The position numbers were made by a program, and so were the translations under genes. A stretch of 25,807 nucleotides of DNA from an uncultured Tessaracoccus sp. (GTDB lineage: Bacteria > Actinomycetota > Actinomycetes > Propionibacteriales > Propionibacteriaceae): positions 1 through 25,807 of the forward strand of contig NZ_CALUCN010000026.1 of NCBI RefSeq assembly GCF_943914565.1. Reading direction: 5' to 3'. The notes beneath the pieces are model-generated. The model worked only from the letters and a program-made list of their open reading frames with translations. It searched no databases and was not told where the DNA came from. Every line of letters begins with the position of its first letter. Position 1 is the first letter of the stretch. This document shows, one piece after another, positions 1 to 7,805 of this stretch.

Positions 1-112
1 ACACCCGACCCGGCCCCAATCGCGGCTTGACACACAACATAGGGACACCCCCCACTGCGAGTGCAAGGACGAGTGACGCGGCGCCCAGTCTGCGGCGTGT
101 GATGATGGACAT
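1..112 (-). CDS. 5' end of a secreted or membrane-anchored protein (partial, cut by window edge)
   Basis: The reading frame opens with ATG at 110-112 and stays open for 37 codons to the window edge. An AGGAG ribosome binding site lies seven bases upstream. The translation starts MSIITRRRLGAASLVLALAV and continues into a short hydrophobic stretch with a cysteine near residue 27. That is a positively charged n-region followed by a hydrophobic core, typical of a Sec signal peptide. The mature part is outside the window, so no function can be given. It lies downstream of rne behind a strong hairpin and is probably transcribed separately. The start, the RBS and the signal-like sequence agree, but the call rests on only 37 codons. 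Confidence 0.55.
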   Translation of the reverse strand, partial: MSIITRRRLGAASLVLALAVGGVPMLCVKPRLGPGRV

Positions 113-207
113 GGATCAACTCCTAGTTGTAGCGATCCCCCCACCTCACCATGGCAGATGCACGGCCTCACCCGCAATATTCCTCGACACTTCGTAAATC
201 CTTGACG

Positions 208-258
208 GACACGGACGGGGAGGCCCTCGCACATCGCGAGGGCCTCCCCGTCCGTGTC
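208..258 (-). terminator. Perfect 23-bp stem-loop terminator after rne
   Basis: Arms 208-230 and 236-258 are perfectly complementary over 23 bp with a 5-nt loop (acatc). The hairpin begins 15 nt beyond the rne stop codon. No U-run follows on the minus strand, as is common for actinobacterial hairpins. It probably ends rne transcription or protects the mRNA 3' end, and it separates rne from the signal-peptide gene at 1-112. Confidence 0.85.
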
Positions 259-273
259 ACGCTGCGGTCGGTC

Positions 274-2802
274 TCAGCGCCGGCGACGCCTCCTGCCGGA
301 GCGCTCGCCGCCGTCGGCCGGCGCCTGGGTGTCGGTGGGCTCGCTGGACTTGTGGTAGCCCTGCCCGTGGCAGTGCTCGCACTCCTGCGTGAACGCCTCG
401 GCCAGCCCGGTGCCGATCTTCTTGCGCGTCATCTGGACGAGCCCGAGGCTCGTGACCTCCGCCACCTGGTGGCGCGTCCGGTCACGGCCCAGGCACTCGA
501 CGAGCCGACGCAGCAGCAGCTCGCGGTTGGAGGGCAGCACCATGTCGATGAAGTCCACGACGATGATGCCGCCGATGTCGCGCAGTCGCAGCTGGCGCAC
601 GACCTCCTCGGCCGCCTCGAGGTTGTTCGACGTGACCGTCGCCTCGAGGTTGCCGCCCGAGCCGGTGAACCGGCCGGTGTTCACGTCGATCACGGTCATC
701 GCCTCGGTGCGGTCGATCACGAGCGACCCGCCCGAGGGCAGGAACACCTTGCGGTCCAGCGCCTTGGCGATCTGCTCGTCGATGCGGTTGCGCGCGAACA
801 CGTCCTTGCCGTCGTCGCCCACCTCGTAGCGCACCACGCGCTCGAGCAGGTTGGGCGCGACGTGGCCCACGTACGCGGCGATCGTGTCGAACGCGTCCTC
901 CTGGCCGCCGTCGCCCTGCACCTGGATCTCCTTGAAGTCCTCGGTGAACAGGTCGCGGATGATGCGCAGGGTCAGGTCGGGCTCCGTGTAGAGCGGGTGC
1001 GGCGCCCCACCCTTCTTGGCGCGCTTCTCGATGACCTCCCACTGCGCCTTGAGCCGGTTGATGTCGCGGACGAGGTCCTCCTCGGTCGCGCCCTCGGCGG
1101 CGGTGCGCACGATCACCGACTCGTTGCTCTGGATGTGCTCGTTCAGCACCGAGCGCAGCCTCGACCGCTCGCTGTCGGGCAGCTTGCGGGAGATGCCCGA
1201 GAGGTGGCCGCCCGGCGAGTAGACGATGTAGCGCCCCGGCAGCGAGATGTGGTGCGTGAGCCGGGCACCCTTCTGTCCGACCGGGTCCTTCGTGACCTGC
1301 ACGACGATGGTCTGGCCGGACTTCAGGACGTTCTCGACCTTGCGGTCCTCGCCGTTGACGCCGAACGACTCCCAGTCCACCTCACCGGCGTAGAGCACGG
1401 CGTTGCGGCCCCGACCGATGTCGATGAAGGCGGCCTCCATGCTGGGCAGCACGTTCTGGATCTTGCCCAGGTAGATGTTGCCGATGAGCGACGACGCCGA
1501 CGGCCGGTCAACGTAGTGCTCGACGAGGACGTCGTCCTCGAGCACGGCGAGCTGGGTGTAGTCCTCGCTCTGCCGCACGACGAGCTTGCGATCGACCGCC
1601 TCACGCCTGACCAGGAACTCGGCCTCGCTCAGGATCGGCGCCCGACGACGGCCCGCCGCGCGGGACTCCCGCCGACGCTGGCGCTTGGCCTCGATCCGCG
1701 TCGAGCCCTCGATGCCCGTCACCTCGTCGTCGGCCTCCGAGCGGCCTCCTCCGCGACGACGGCGGCGGCGACGGCGGCGCGACCCGCCCTCCTCGCGGCC
1801 CGAGTCGTCGCCCGACTTCTCGGACTTCTCGTCCTTGTCGTCCTTGGAATCCTTGTCATCCTTGCCGGACTCGCGCTCGTCGCCGTCCTGCTGGTCGGAG
1901 CGGTCGCCCCCACCACCACCGCGGCTGCCGCGACGACGGCGGCGTCCACCGCGACGGCGGCGCCGGCGGGTCGGACGCTCCTCGGCCTCGTCCTCGGAAT
2001 CCTCGTCGGAGTCGTCGTCGTTGTCGTCCGACTCGTCCTCGTCATCCTCGTCGTCATCGTCGTCGGCGTCCTCGTCGTCGCCGGCGGCGATCGCGCCGGC
2101 GAGCGCGGCGAGCTGCTGCTCGCGGTCCTCGTCGCTCATGAACGGGTTCTCGACGACGGCGCGCCTGGCCTCGGCCACCTTCTCCGCCTCGGCGAGCTTC
2201 GCCTCGAGCGCGTCGCCCTTGGGTTCGTCCGTCTCGGCCTTCTCCTCTTCGGCATCGGCCTTCGGCGCATCCTCGACGGGCTGCTCCGGCTCCTCCTTGC
2301 GTCGGGAGCGGCTGCGGCGAGCGGCCTTCTCCGGCTCGTCCGACTTCGCCTTGCTCCCCTTCGGCTCGTCGCTCTTGGCCTTCTTCTTGCCCTTCGGCTC
2401 GTCGGCCTTGGTCTGCTTCTTGCCCTTCGGCTCGTCGGCCTTGGTCTGCTTCTTGCCCTTCGGCTTCTCGGACTTGCCGCGCTTCCTCGCCTCGGGCTCG
2501 TCGCCCTCGGCCCGGGCATCCTTCGGCTCCGGCTCGGGCGCGGGCCCGGTCACGACCACCTCGGCGTCAGCGGTGGGCGCCGCGCTCCTGCGCGTGGCCC
2601 GGCGGCGCGTCGGGCGCGCCGGTTCGGCATCGTCCGACGAGGCGACGGTGGCGACGGCGGCGTCGGCGACGGTGGTGGTCACGGCTGGTGTCGAGCCCTC
2701 GGCCCTCGACGGCGCACCCGCCGGACGTGACGCGGCCCGGCGTCGACGGGGACGCGCGGGCTCGGTGTGTTCGCGTGCTTCTGGTTCGACCGCATCGGTC
2801 AT
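274..2802 (-). CDS. rne: Ribonuclease E/G (Rne/Rng family)
   Basis: Endoribonuclease of mRNA decay and rRNA/tRNA processing, 842 residues. Start at 2802 has AAGGAG seven bases upstream. Residues 1 to about 390 are low complexity: Lys/Glu/Pro repeats around 107-160, an Asp/Glu block around 240-275, and Arg/Gly blocks around 278-295 and 340-355. The catalytic part follows: S1 domain from about 420 (IGNIYLGKIQNVLPSMEAAF), then DVNTG with D706 and VVDFIDM with D750, which match the metal-binding D303 and D346 of E. coli RNase E. The Zn-link is C808-EH-C811, and the protein ends in an Arg tail. There is no long degradosome scaffold after the catalytic part; the disordered sequence is N-terminal instead, as in other actinobacterial homologues. 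The next gene upstream is the DUF2344/radical SAM pair, 216 nt away. Confidence 0.96.
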   Translation of the reverse strand: MTDAVEPEAREHTEPARPRRRRAASRPAGAPSRAEGSTPAVTTTVADAAVATVASSDDAEPARPTRRRATRRSAAPTADAEVVVTGPAPEPEPKDARAEGDEPEARKRGKSEKPKGKKQTKADEPKGKKQTKADEPKGKKKAKSDEPKGSKAKSDEPEKAARRSRSRRKEEPEQPVEDAPKADAEEEKAETDEPKGDALEAKLAEAEKVAEARRAVVENPFMSDEDREQQLAALAGAIAAGDDEDADDDDDEDDEDESDDNDDDSDEDSEDEAEERPTRRRRRRGGRRRRRGSRGGGGGDRSDQQDGDERESGKDDKDSKDDKDEKSEKSGDDSGREEGGSRRRRRRRRRGGGRSEADDEVTGIEGSTRIEAKRQRRRESRAAGRRRAPILSEAEFLVRREAVDRKLVVRQSEDYTQLAVLEDDVLVEHYVDRPSASSLIGNIYLGKIQNVLPSMEAAFIDIGRGRNAVLYAGEVDWESFGVNGEDRKVENVLKSGQTIVVQVTKDPVGQKGARLTHHISLPGRYIVYSPGGHLSGISRKLPDSERSRLRSVLNEHIQSNESVIVRTAAEGATEEDLVRDINRLKAQWEVIEKRAKKGGAPHPLYTEPDLTLRIIRDLFTEDFKEIQVQGDGGQEDAFDTIAAYVGHVAPNLLERVVRYEVGDDGKDVFARNRIDEQIAKALDRKVFLPSGGSLVIDRTEAMTVIDVNTGRFTGSGGNLEATVTSNNLEAAEEVVRQLRLRDIGGIIVVDFIDMVLPSNRELLLRRLVECLGRDRTRHQVAEVTSLGLVQMTRKKIGTGLAEAFTQECEHCHGQGYHKSSEPTDTQAPADGGERSGRRRRRR
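2365..2463 (-). repeat. 33-bp tandem repeat inside rne
   Basis: Two identical 33-bp units lie at 2398-2430 and 2431-2463, with a diverged third unit at 2365-2397 and a shorter fourth at about 2335-2364. They encode an 11-residue Lys-rich unit of the form KKQTKADEPKG in the disordered N-terminal region. The unit keeps the reading frame, so copy number could vary between strains without breaking the gene. Confidence 0.9.
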
Positions 2803-2835
2803 GGACAGGCTCCTTACGCGCGCACGGCGCGGACG

Positions 2836-2853
2836 GGCACAGCAGGCTGTGCC
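2836..2853 (-). promoter_or_regulatory. Hairpin in the rne upstream region
   Basis: The 8-bp palindrome GGCACAGC-AG-GCTGTGCC lies 33 nt upstream of the rne start codon, just before the RBS. It falls in the 216-nt gene-free stretch 2803-3018, which also has a 6-bp-arm GC palindrome at 2931-2945 (GGCGCC-ggc-GGCGCC). I see no convincing -35/-10 pair there. RNase E of E. coli controls its own mRNA through 5' UTR structure; that this hairpin does the same is only inference. Confidence 0.4.
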
Positions 2854-3018
2854 GAAAACTCACGGTCCCCGGGCGCTACCAGCAGTCGCGTGCGCTCCTC
2901 GCGTCGCGGTGCAGCTCGCTGCTTCCCGGTGGCGCCGGCGGCGCCTCGACCTGGGGCCATCTTCGCACACCCGCACAAACCGCCGCCACAATCGGGCACG
3001 TTGGCCGGCGTGTCGGCC

Positions 3019-3720
3019 TCAGCGTGGACGCAGCGGGTCGCCGATGCCGTCACCTTCGACGGGCCCCTGCGCGAGGCGCCGGAGGAGGGGGTGCTGCGCG
3101 ATGCCCGGCTCGAGCATCCGCAGCGCGGCGACCACGTCGTCGGGACGCACGAGCGGGGTCTCGTGCCGGATCCTGATCCGGAGCCGCCCGCCGACCACCT
3201 GGCACGCGAGCGTCGCCCCGCGCGCGTCGAAGCGACGCATGCCGCGCTTGGTGAGCCGCTCCACCTCGTGGCTCTCCTCGGCGAGGAACGCCGACACGGC
3301 CCGGGCGAGCGCCGCCTCGTCCACGCCGTCCAGTTCGACCTCCCAGTCGGAGACCTCGAGCAGCTCCCCCAGCGACGCCGGCACCGCGTCAGCGGCGTCG
3401 AGCACGACGAACCCGCGTGGCAGCGAGTCGTTCAGCGCCTCGACGACCTTGGTCGGGTCGCAGCGCTCAGCCAGCCCCAGCTCGACGTACTCGGCCTCCG
3501 ATGCCGCCGACGTGGGCGCGGCGTTGGCGTAGGAGATGCGCGGGTGCGGGTTGAACCCCGACGAGTAGGCCATCGGCACGTCCGCGCGACGCAGGGCGCG
3601 CTCGAGCGCGCGGCTGAAGTCGCAGTGCGACGTGAACCGCGCCGCGCCACGCTTGGCGTAGCGCAGCCGGAGCTTCTGCACCGGCGGTGGCTGCTGGGGT
3701 GGTTGTCTGCGGGCGTTCAT
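3019..3720 (-). CDS. DUF2344 (TIGR03936) partner protein of the radical SAM enzyme
   Basis: 233 residues. The frame stays open far upstream, but the start at 3720 is the right one. Its ATG overlaps the TGA of the upstream gene (ATGA), GGAGGGA lies about seven bases before it, and family similarity begins just after (KLRLRYAKRG). Family hallmarks are RFTSHCDFSRALERALRRA and SSGFNPHPRIS near the N-terminus. In many bacteria this domain is fused to, or encoded directly after, the TIGR03960 radical SAM protein, as here. The family is usually found beside rne/rng, and its biochemical role is not established. The overlap means translational coupling and probably equal amounts of the two proteins. 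Confidence 0.9.
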   Translation of the reverse strand: MNARRQPPQQPPPVQKLRLRYAKRGAARFTSHCDFSRALERALRRADVPMAYSSGFNPHPRISYANAAPTSAASEAEYVELGLAERCDPTKVVEALNDSLPRGFVVLDAADAVPASLGELLEVSDWEVELDGVDEAALARAVSAFLAEESHEVERLTKRGMRRFDARGATLACQVVGGRLRIRIRHETPLVRPDDVVAALRMLEPGIAQHPLLRRLAQGPVEGDGIGDPLRPR

Positions 3721-5666
3721 GCGAGGTCCCTCCGCACCACCGTGAGTGGCAGCAGCGAGCGCCCCGTCGGGCCGATCTGGATGTCGGTGCCCATCTGCGG
3801 GCACACCCCGCAGTCGTAGCACGGCGTCCATCGGCAGTCCTCGACCGGCTGCTCGTCGAGCGCGTCCTGCCAGTCCTCCCAGAGCCAGTCGCGGTCGAGG
3901 CCGGCGTCGAGGTGGTCCCAGGGCAGCACCTCCTCGTAGTCGCGTTCGCGGGTGGTGTACCACTCGAGGTCGACGCCGAGCGGGCGCAGCGCCTCGTCGG
4001 CACAGCGCACCCAGCGCTCGAAGCTGAAGTACTCGCTCCAGCCGTCGAACTGGCCGCCCTCGCGCCACACCCGCTCGATCACGCGCCCCACGCGACGGTC
4101 GCCGCGGCTCAGCAGCCCCTCGATGAGCCCGGACTCGCCCTCGTGGTAGCGCAGGCCGATCGCGCGACCGTACTGCTTGTTCTCGCGGATCCGGTCACGC
4201 AGCGCCATGAGCCGGCCGTTCACCACCTCGGGGCTCGCCTGCGCAGCCCACTGGAACGGGGTGTGGGGCTTGGGCACGAACCCGCCGATCGAGACCGTGC
4301 AGCGGATGTCCTTCGTCCCGGCCGTCTCACGGCCCGTCTCGATCACGCGCGCGGCCATGTCCGCGATCGCGAGCACGTCCTCGTCGGTCTCGGTGGGCAG
4401 ACCACACATGAAGTACAGCTTCACCTGCCGCCACCCGTTGCCGAAGGCGGTGGCGACGGTGGTGATGAGGTCCTCCTCGCTCACCATCTTGTTGATGACG
4501 CGCCGCATCCGCTCGGAGCCACCCTCGGGCGCGAACGTGAGCCCGGAGCGTCGCCCGTTGCGGCTCAGTTCGTTGGCGAGGTCGATGTTGAACGCGTCGA
4601 CGCGGGTGCTCGGCAGCGACAGCGACACGTTGGTGCCCTCGTAGCGGTCCGCGAGCTGCTTCGTCACGTCCGCGATCTCGGAGTGGTCCGCCGACGAGAG
4701 GCTGAGCAGGCCGATCTCCTCGAGCCCGGTCGCCTCGAGGCCGCCGGCCACCATCTCCCCGATCGTCTCGATGTTGCGCTCGCGCACCGGCCGGGTGATC
4801 ATCCCCGCCTGGCAGAAGCGGCACCCGCGGGTGCAGCCGCGGAAGATCTCCACCGAGTACCGCTCGTGCACCGTCTCCGCGAGCGGCACGATCGGTTTGC
4901 GCGGGTAGGGCCACGCGTCGAGGTCCATGAGCGTGTGCTTGCGCACCTGGAACGGCGCCGACGCCCGGTTGGGTGCGACGCGCTGGATCCGCCCGTCGGG
5001 GAGGTAGTCCACGTCGTAGAACCGCGGCACGTAGAACGCGCCGGTGCTGGCCAGCCGGTCGAGCAACCCCTCGCGGCCGTCCGGGCGGCCCTCGTCCTTC
5101 CACTCGCGCACGACGTCGGAGAGGTGCAGCGAGGCCTCCTCCCCGTCGCCGAGCACCGCGACGTCGATGAAGTCCGCGATCGGCTCGGGGTTGAACGCCG
5201 CGTGCCCACCGGCGACGACGATCGGCTCGTCCTCGCCGCGCTCGGCGGCGTGCAGCGTGATGCCGGCGAGGTCGAGGATGGCGAGAAGGTTGGTGTAGCC
5301 GAGCTCGGTGGAGAAGCTGAGGCCGAGGACGTCGAAGTCCGCGACGGCGCGGTGGCCGTCGAGCGTGAACTGCGGCACGTCCGCCTCGCGCATCCGCTCG
5401 GCCATGTCCGGCCAGATCGCGTAGGTGCGTTCGGCGAGGATCCAGTCGCGCTCGTTGAGGATCTCGTAGAGGATCGCGAGGCCCTGGTTGGGTTGTCCCA
5501 CCTCGTAGGCGTCGGGGTAGGCGAGGCACCAGCGCACGGCGGCGGCGTCCCAGTCCTTGTGGACCGAGTTGAGTTCGCCGCCGACGTACTGGATCGGTTT
5601 CGAGACCTGCGCGAGCAGGGGCTCGAGGCGCGGGAACAGGGAGCGTCCGGGCACGGTGGTAGTCAT
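3717..5666 (-). CDS. TIGR03960-family radical SAM protein
   Basis: 649 residues. The N-terminal half (to about 250) has the fold seen in B12-binding-type radical SAM proteins (YPDAYEVGQPNQGLAILYEI, DVLGLSFSTELGYTN, VVAGGHAAFNPEP). No DxHxxG cobalamin motif is visible. The 4Fe-4S cluster motif CTRGCRFC gives C278, C282 and C285. The radical SAM barrel follows, with LTFAPEGGSERMR and KLYFMCGLPTETDEDV. The last 40 residues have a Cys cluster (CRWTPCYDCGVC) that could bind a second metal centre. The substrate is unknown; the link with DUF2344 and rne suggests RNA or translation. The gene appears leaderless: no Shine-Dalgarno precedes ATG 5666, and a TACAAT box sits nine bases upstream. Confidence 0.93.
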   Translation of the reverse strand: MTTTVPGRSLFPRLEPLLAQVSKPIQYVGGELNSVHKDWDAAAVRWCLAYPDAYEVGQPNQGLAILYEILNERDWILAERTYAIWPDMAERMREADVPQFTLDGHRAVADFDVLGLSFSTELGYTNLLAILDLAGITLHAAERGEDEPIVVAGGHAAFNPEPIADFIDVAVLGDGEEASLHLSDVVREWKDEGRPDGREGLLDRLASTGAFYVPRFYDVDYLPDGRIQRVAPNRASAPFQVRKHTLMDLDAWPYPRKPIVPLAETVHERYSVEIFRGCTRGCRFCQAGMITRPVRERNIETIGEMVAGGLEATGLEEIGLLSLSSADHSEIADVTKQLADRYEGTNVSLSLPSTRVDAFNIDLANELSRNGRRSGLTFAPEGGSERMRRVINKMVSEEDLITTVATAFGNGWRQVKLYFMCGLPTETDEDVLAIADMAARVIETGRETAGTKDIRCTVSIGGFVPKPHTPFQWAAQASPEVVNGRLMALRDRIRENKQYGRAIGLRYHEGESGLIEGLLSRGDRRVGRVIERVWREGGQFDGWSEYFSFERWVRCADEALRPLGVDLEWYTTRERDYEEVLPWDHLDAGLDRDWLWEDWQDALDEQPVEDCRWTPCYDCGVCPQMGTDIQIGPTGRSLLPLTVVRRDLA

Positions 5667-5693
5667 GACCGGGCGATTGTAACCGCCCGGGTC
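5667..5693 (-). promoter_or_regulatory. TACAAT -10 box and overlapping hairpin before the radical SAM gene
   Basis: On the minus strand TACAAT (5676-5681) stands nine bases before the ATG, which places the transcription start at or beside the start codon. No good -35 is seen. The box is also the loop of a stem made of 5667-5675 and 5684-5693 (one bulged base). The stem could act as a weak ndk terminator; the two functions have not been separated. Confidence 0.55.
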
Positions 5694-5710
5694 GCACCCG
5701 GAGGAATCGT

Positions 5711-6115
5711 CTACAGGCCCGGGAACCAGAGCGCGATCTCGGCCTCGGCGGAGGCGTCGGAGTCGGAGCCGTGGACCACGTTGCGCTGCACCGTGGTGCC
5801 GAAGCGGGCGCGGAGCGTGCCGGCCTCGGCGCTCGCCGGGTCCGTGGCGCCGTTCAGGTCACGCACGCGCTGGACGGCTCCCTCGCCCGAGAGCACCATC
5901 GCGACGAGCGGCCCGGAGGTCATGAACTCCCTCAGGCTCGGGTAGAAGTCGCGCCCGACGTGGGCCTCGTAGTGGCGGTCGGAGAACGCGCCGTCGATCC
6001 GCCGGAGCTCCATGGCCTCGATCGTGAGCCCCGCCTCCTCGTAGGCCGCGAGGATCAGACCCGCCTGGCCCGCCGCGACGGCGTCGGGCTTGATGATGAC
6101 GAACGTCCGGTTCAC
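5711..6115 (-). CDS. ndk: Nucleoside diphosphate kinase
   Basis: Transfers the gamma phosphate from ATP to NDPs through a phosphohistidine. 134 residues, the usual length. Starts MNRTFVIIKPDAV with K9, and contains RNVVHGSDS with the phosphorylated histidine H115. The start codon is GTG at 6115, overlapping the TGA of the DUF4233 gene (GTGA), with AGGAAGG six to seven bases upstream. It is the last gene of folC-DUF4233-ndk, a conserved actinobacterial order. Confidence 0.98.
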   Translation of the reverse strand: MNRTFVIIKPDAVAAGQAGLILAAYEEAGLTIEAMELRRIDGAFSDRHYEAHVGRDFYPSLREFMTSGPLVAMVLSGEGAVQRVRDLNGATDPASAEAGTLRARFGTTVQRNVVHGSDSDASAEAEIALWFPGL

Positions 6116-6456
6116 TGCACACCCTTCCTGGCTTCAATGCGCTTGCCGAGCACGAACGCCGTGCCCCACAGGACGAGGAAGATGATACCCATCACGAGCA
6201 TCCACCACGTGAGCCACCCCAGCGCGAGCAGCCCGAGCTGTGCGATCCACGCGAGGGGGTAGCCCCACGCGCGCTTGATGCCGCCGGTGGCCGCGACGAG
6301 CAGGAGCGTCTCGACGAGGCACGCCCCGAGCGCCACGCCGAGCTCGGCGCCCTCCACCTGGAGCATGCCGGGGAACGCCAGCCAGACGATCACCACCTCG
6401 AACACGAGCAGCGCCCGCATGGTGGCGTTCATGGGATTCGTCGGCTCAAGCCTCAT
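6112..6456 (-). CDS. DUF4233 four-TM membrane protein
   Basis: 114 residues with four predicted membrane helices, at about 13-32, 38-58, 65-83 and 85-105, and short charged ends (MRLEPTNP and KRIEARKGVQ). DUF4233 proteins are typical of Actinobacteria and sit between folC and ndk; their function is not known. ATG 6456 lies inside the end of folC (11-nt overlap) and has GGGGAGGG five bases upstream. An in-frame ATG at 6432 has no comparable RBS. Both overlaps suggest coupled translation along the operon. Confidence 0.9.
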   Translation of the reverse strand: MRLEPTNPMNATMRALLVFEVVIVWLAFPGMLQVEGAELGVALGACLVETLLLVAATGGIKRAWGYPLAWIAQLGLLALGWLTWWMLVMGIIFLVLWGTAFVLGKRIEARKGVQ

Positions 6457-7786
6457 CGCGGCCCTCCCCCACGAGCAGCTGGCGCGCCTCGCCGGCGGCG
6501 ATCACCGAGCCTGCGACCAGGATCCCGGCGTGCTCGGAGAGCGTGTCGGCGAGCATCACCGCGGTGTCGATCGCCTCGGCCATCGTGGCCGCCTCGTGCA
6601 CCGCGTCGGGCGCGAACCACTCGCGCGCGTCCTCGGCGAGCTCCGCGACGTCGCGCGCCCTGGGCGTCGACCGCACCTTCGTGATGACGACGACGTCCAT
6701 GATCTCGGAGAAGATCCGCAGCACCTCGTGGGCGTTCTTGTCCTGCATCATCGCGACGACGCCGATCGTCGGCTGGAACGCGAACGCCTCGCTGAAGCCC
6801 TGCGCCATCGCGAGCGCCGCGGGCGGGTTGTGCGCGGTGTCCACGACGATGGGTGGGGACGTGCGCACCCGTTCGAGCCGGGCGGGGGCGGTCACCTGAC
6901 CGAGCCCCTCGACGATGATCTCCGGGTTGAGCGGCTTGCCCCCCAGGAACGCCTCGACGGCGGCGACCGCGAGCGTGGCGTTGCGGGCCATGTGCTCGCC
7001 GTGCAGCGGGAGGAAGACGTCGCCGACCGGACCGCCCTCGGTCTCCATGCGCAGCAGCTGCCCCATGACGCCCGGCTGTCGGTCGAGCAGCCCGAAGTCC
7101 GGCCCCTCCGCGCGGACACGGGCCCCGACGTCGACCGCGCGCCGGAGCAGCACCTCGGCCGCCGCCGGCTCCTGACCAGCGAGCACGACCGTCGCGTGCG
7201 GCTTGATGATGCCGGCCTTCTCGCCGGCGATCTCCGCGAGCGTCGAGCCGAGGATGTGCATATGGTCCATCCCCACGGGGCAGACGACGGCGACCTGCGC
7301 GTCAGCGACGCTCGTCGCGTCCCAGCGGCCGCCGAGGCCCACCTCCATCACCGCCACGTCGACGGGCGCGTCGGCGAACGCCGCGTAGGCCATGCCCGTG
7401 ATGACCTCGAAGAACGTCATTGCGACGCCGTCCAGGGCCCGGTCGTCGACCATGCGCACGTAGGGTGCGATGTCCTCCCAGACCCGGACGAAGTCCTCGC
7501 GGCTGATGGGTTCGCCGTCGATCACGATGCGTTCGCGCACGTCCTGCAGGTGCGGCGACGCGAACCGGCCCACGCGCAGGCCCGTCGCCCGCAGCAGGGT
7601 CTCGATCATGATCGCGGTCGACCCCTTGCCGTTCGTGCCCGCGACCTGGATCACCGGCACGGCCCGCTGGGGGTCACCCAGGAGCTCCATGAGTGCTCGG
7701 ATGCGGTCGAGGCTGGGTGCGACGCGGTGCTCGGGCCACCGACTGGTCAGTGTCGACGCGAGGTCGGCGAACGCGGAATCGGTCAT
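6446..7786 (-). CDS. folC: Bifunctional folylpolyglutamate synthase / dihydrofolate synthase
   Basis: Mur-ligase-family ATP-dependent enzyme that joins glutamate to dihydropteroate and to folates. 446 residues. P-loop GTNGKGST at 50-57, then FASPHLQDVRERI, EVGLGGRWDATS, and DTAHNPPAA for the C-terminal domain. The frame continues upstream to 7984, but that extension is Arg-rich and overlaps the epimerase gene. ATG 7786 is chosen because homology starts there (MTDSAFADLASTLTSRWPEH). There is no Shine-Dalgarno; TAGGCT eight bases upstream fits a leaderless message. It is the first gene of the folC-DUF4233-ndk operon. Confidence 0.96.
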   Translation of the reverse strand: MTDSAFADLASTLTSRWPEHRVAPSLDRIRALMELLGDPQRAVPVIQVAGTNGKGSTAIMIETLLRATGLRVGRFASPHLQDVRERIVIDGEPISREDFVRVWEDIAPYVRMVDDRALDGVAMTFFEVITGMAYAAFADAPVDVAVMEVGLGGRWDATSVADAQVAVVCPVGMDHMHILGSTLAEIAGEKAGIIKPHATVVLAGQEPAAAEVLLRRAVDVGARVRAEGPDFGLLDRQPGVMGQLLRMETEGGPVGDVFLPLHGEHMARNATLAVAAVEAFLGGKPLNPEIIVEGLGQVTAPARLERVRTSPPIVVDTAHNPPAALAMAQGFSEAFAFQPTIGVVAMMQDKNAHEVLRIFSEIMDVVVITKVRSTPRARDVAELAEDAREWFAPDAVHEAATMAEAIDTAVMLADTLSEHAGILVAGSVIAAGEARQLLVGEGRDEA

Positions 7787-7794
7787 GGTGCCCC

Positions 7795-7800
7795 AGCCTA
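7795..7800 (-). promoter_or_regulatory. -10 box TAGGCT for leaderless folC
   Basis: TAGGCT on the minus strand lies eight bases before ATG 7786, in the 19-nt gap after the epimerase stop. No clear -35 is seen. If active it makes folC independent of the TetR-linked epimerase promoter. Confidence 0.45.
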
Positions 7801-7805
7801 TCCCC

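Noticed and set aside
27..32. TTGACA on the plus strand, a perfect -35 hexamer
   Set aside because: No -10 box at 16-18 bp and no plus-strand gene follows.
151..2730. 859-residue plus-strand frame opposite rne
   Set aside because: It mirrors rne in the antisense frame; Leu/Val/Ala-rich translation of a GC-rich coding strand, no RBS and no family motifs.
1586..3532. 648-residue Ser/Arg-rich plus-strand frame
   Set aside because: Antisense to rne and the DUF2344 gene; low-complexity translation typical of GC-rich shadow frames.
3721..4068. N-terminal extension of the DUF2344 frame
   Set aside because: The extension overlaps the radical SAM gene and is Arg/Ala-rich; ATG 3720 has RBS and family start.
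3687..5945. 752-residue plus-strand frame
   Set aside because: Antisense of the radical SAM gene, which has clear catalytic motifs on the other strand.
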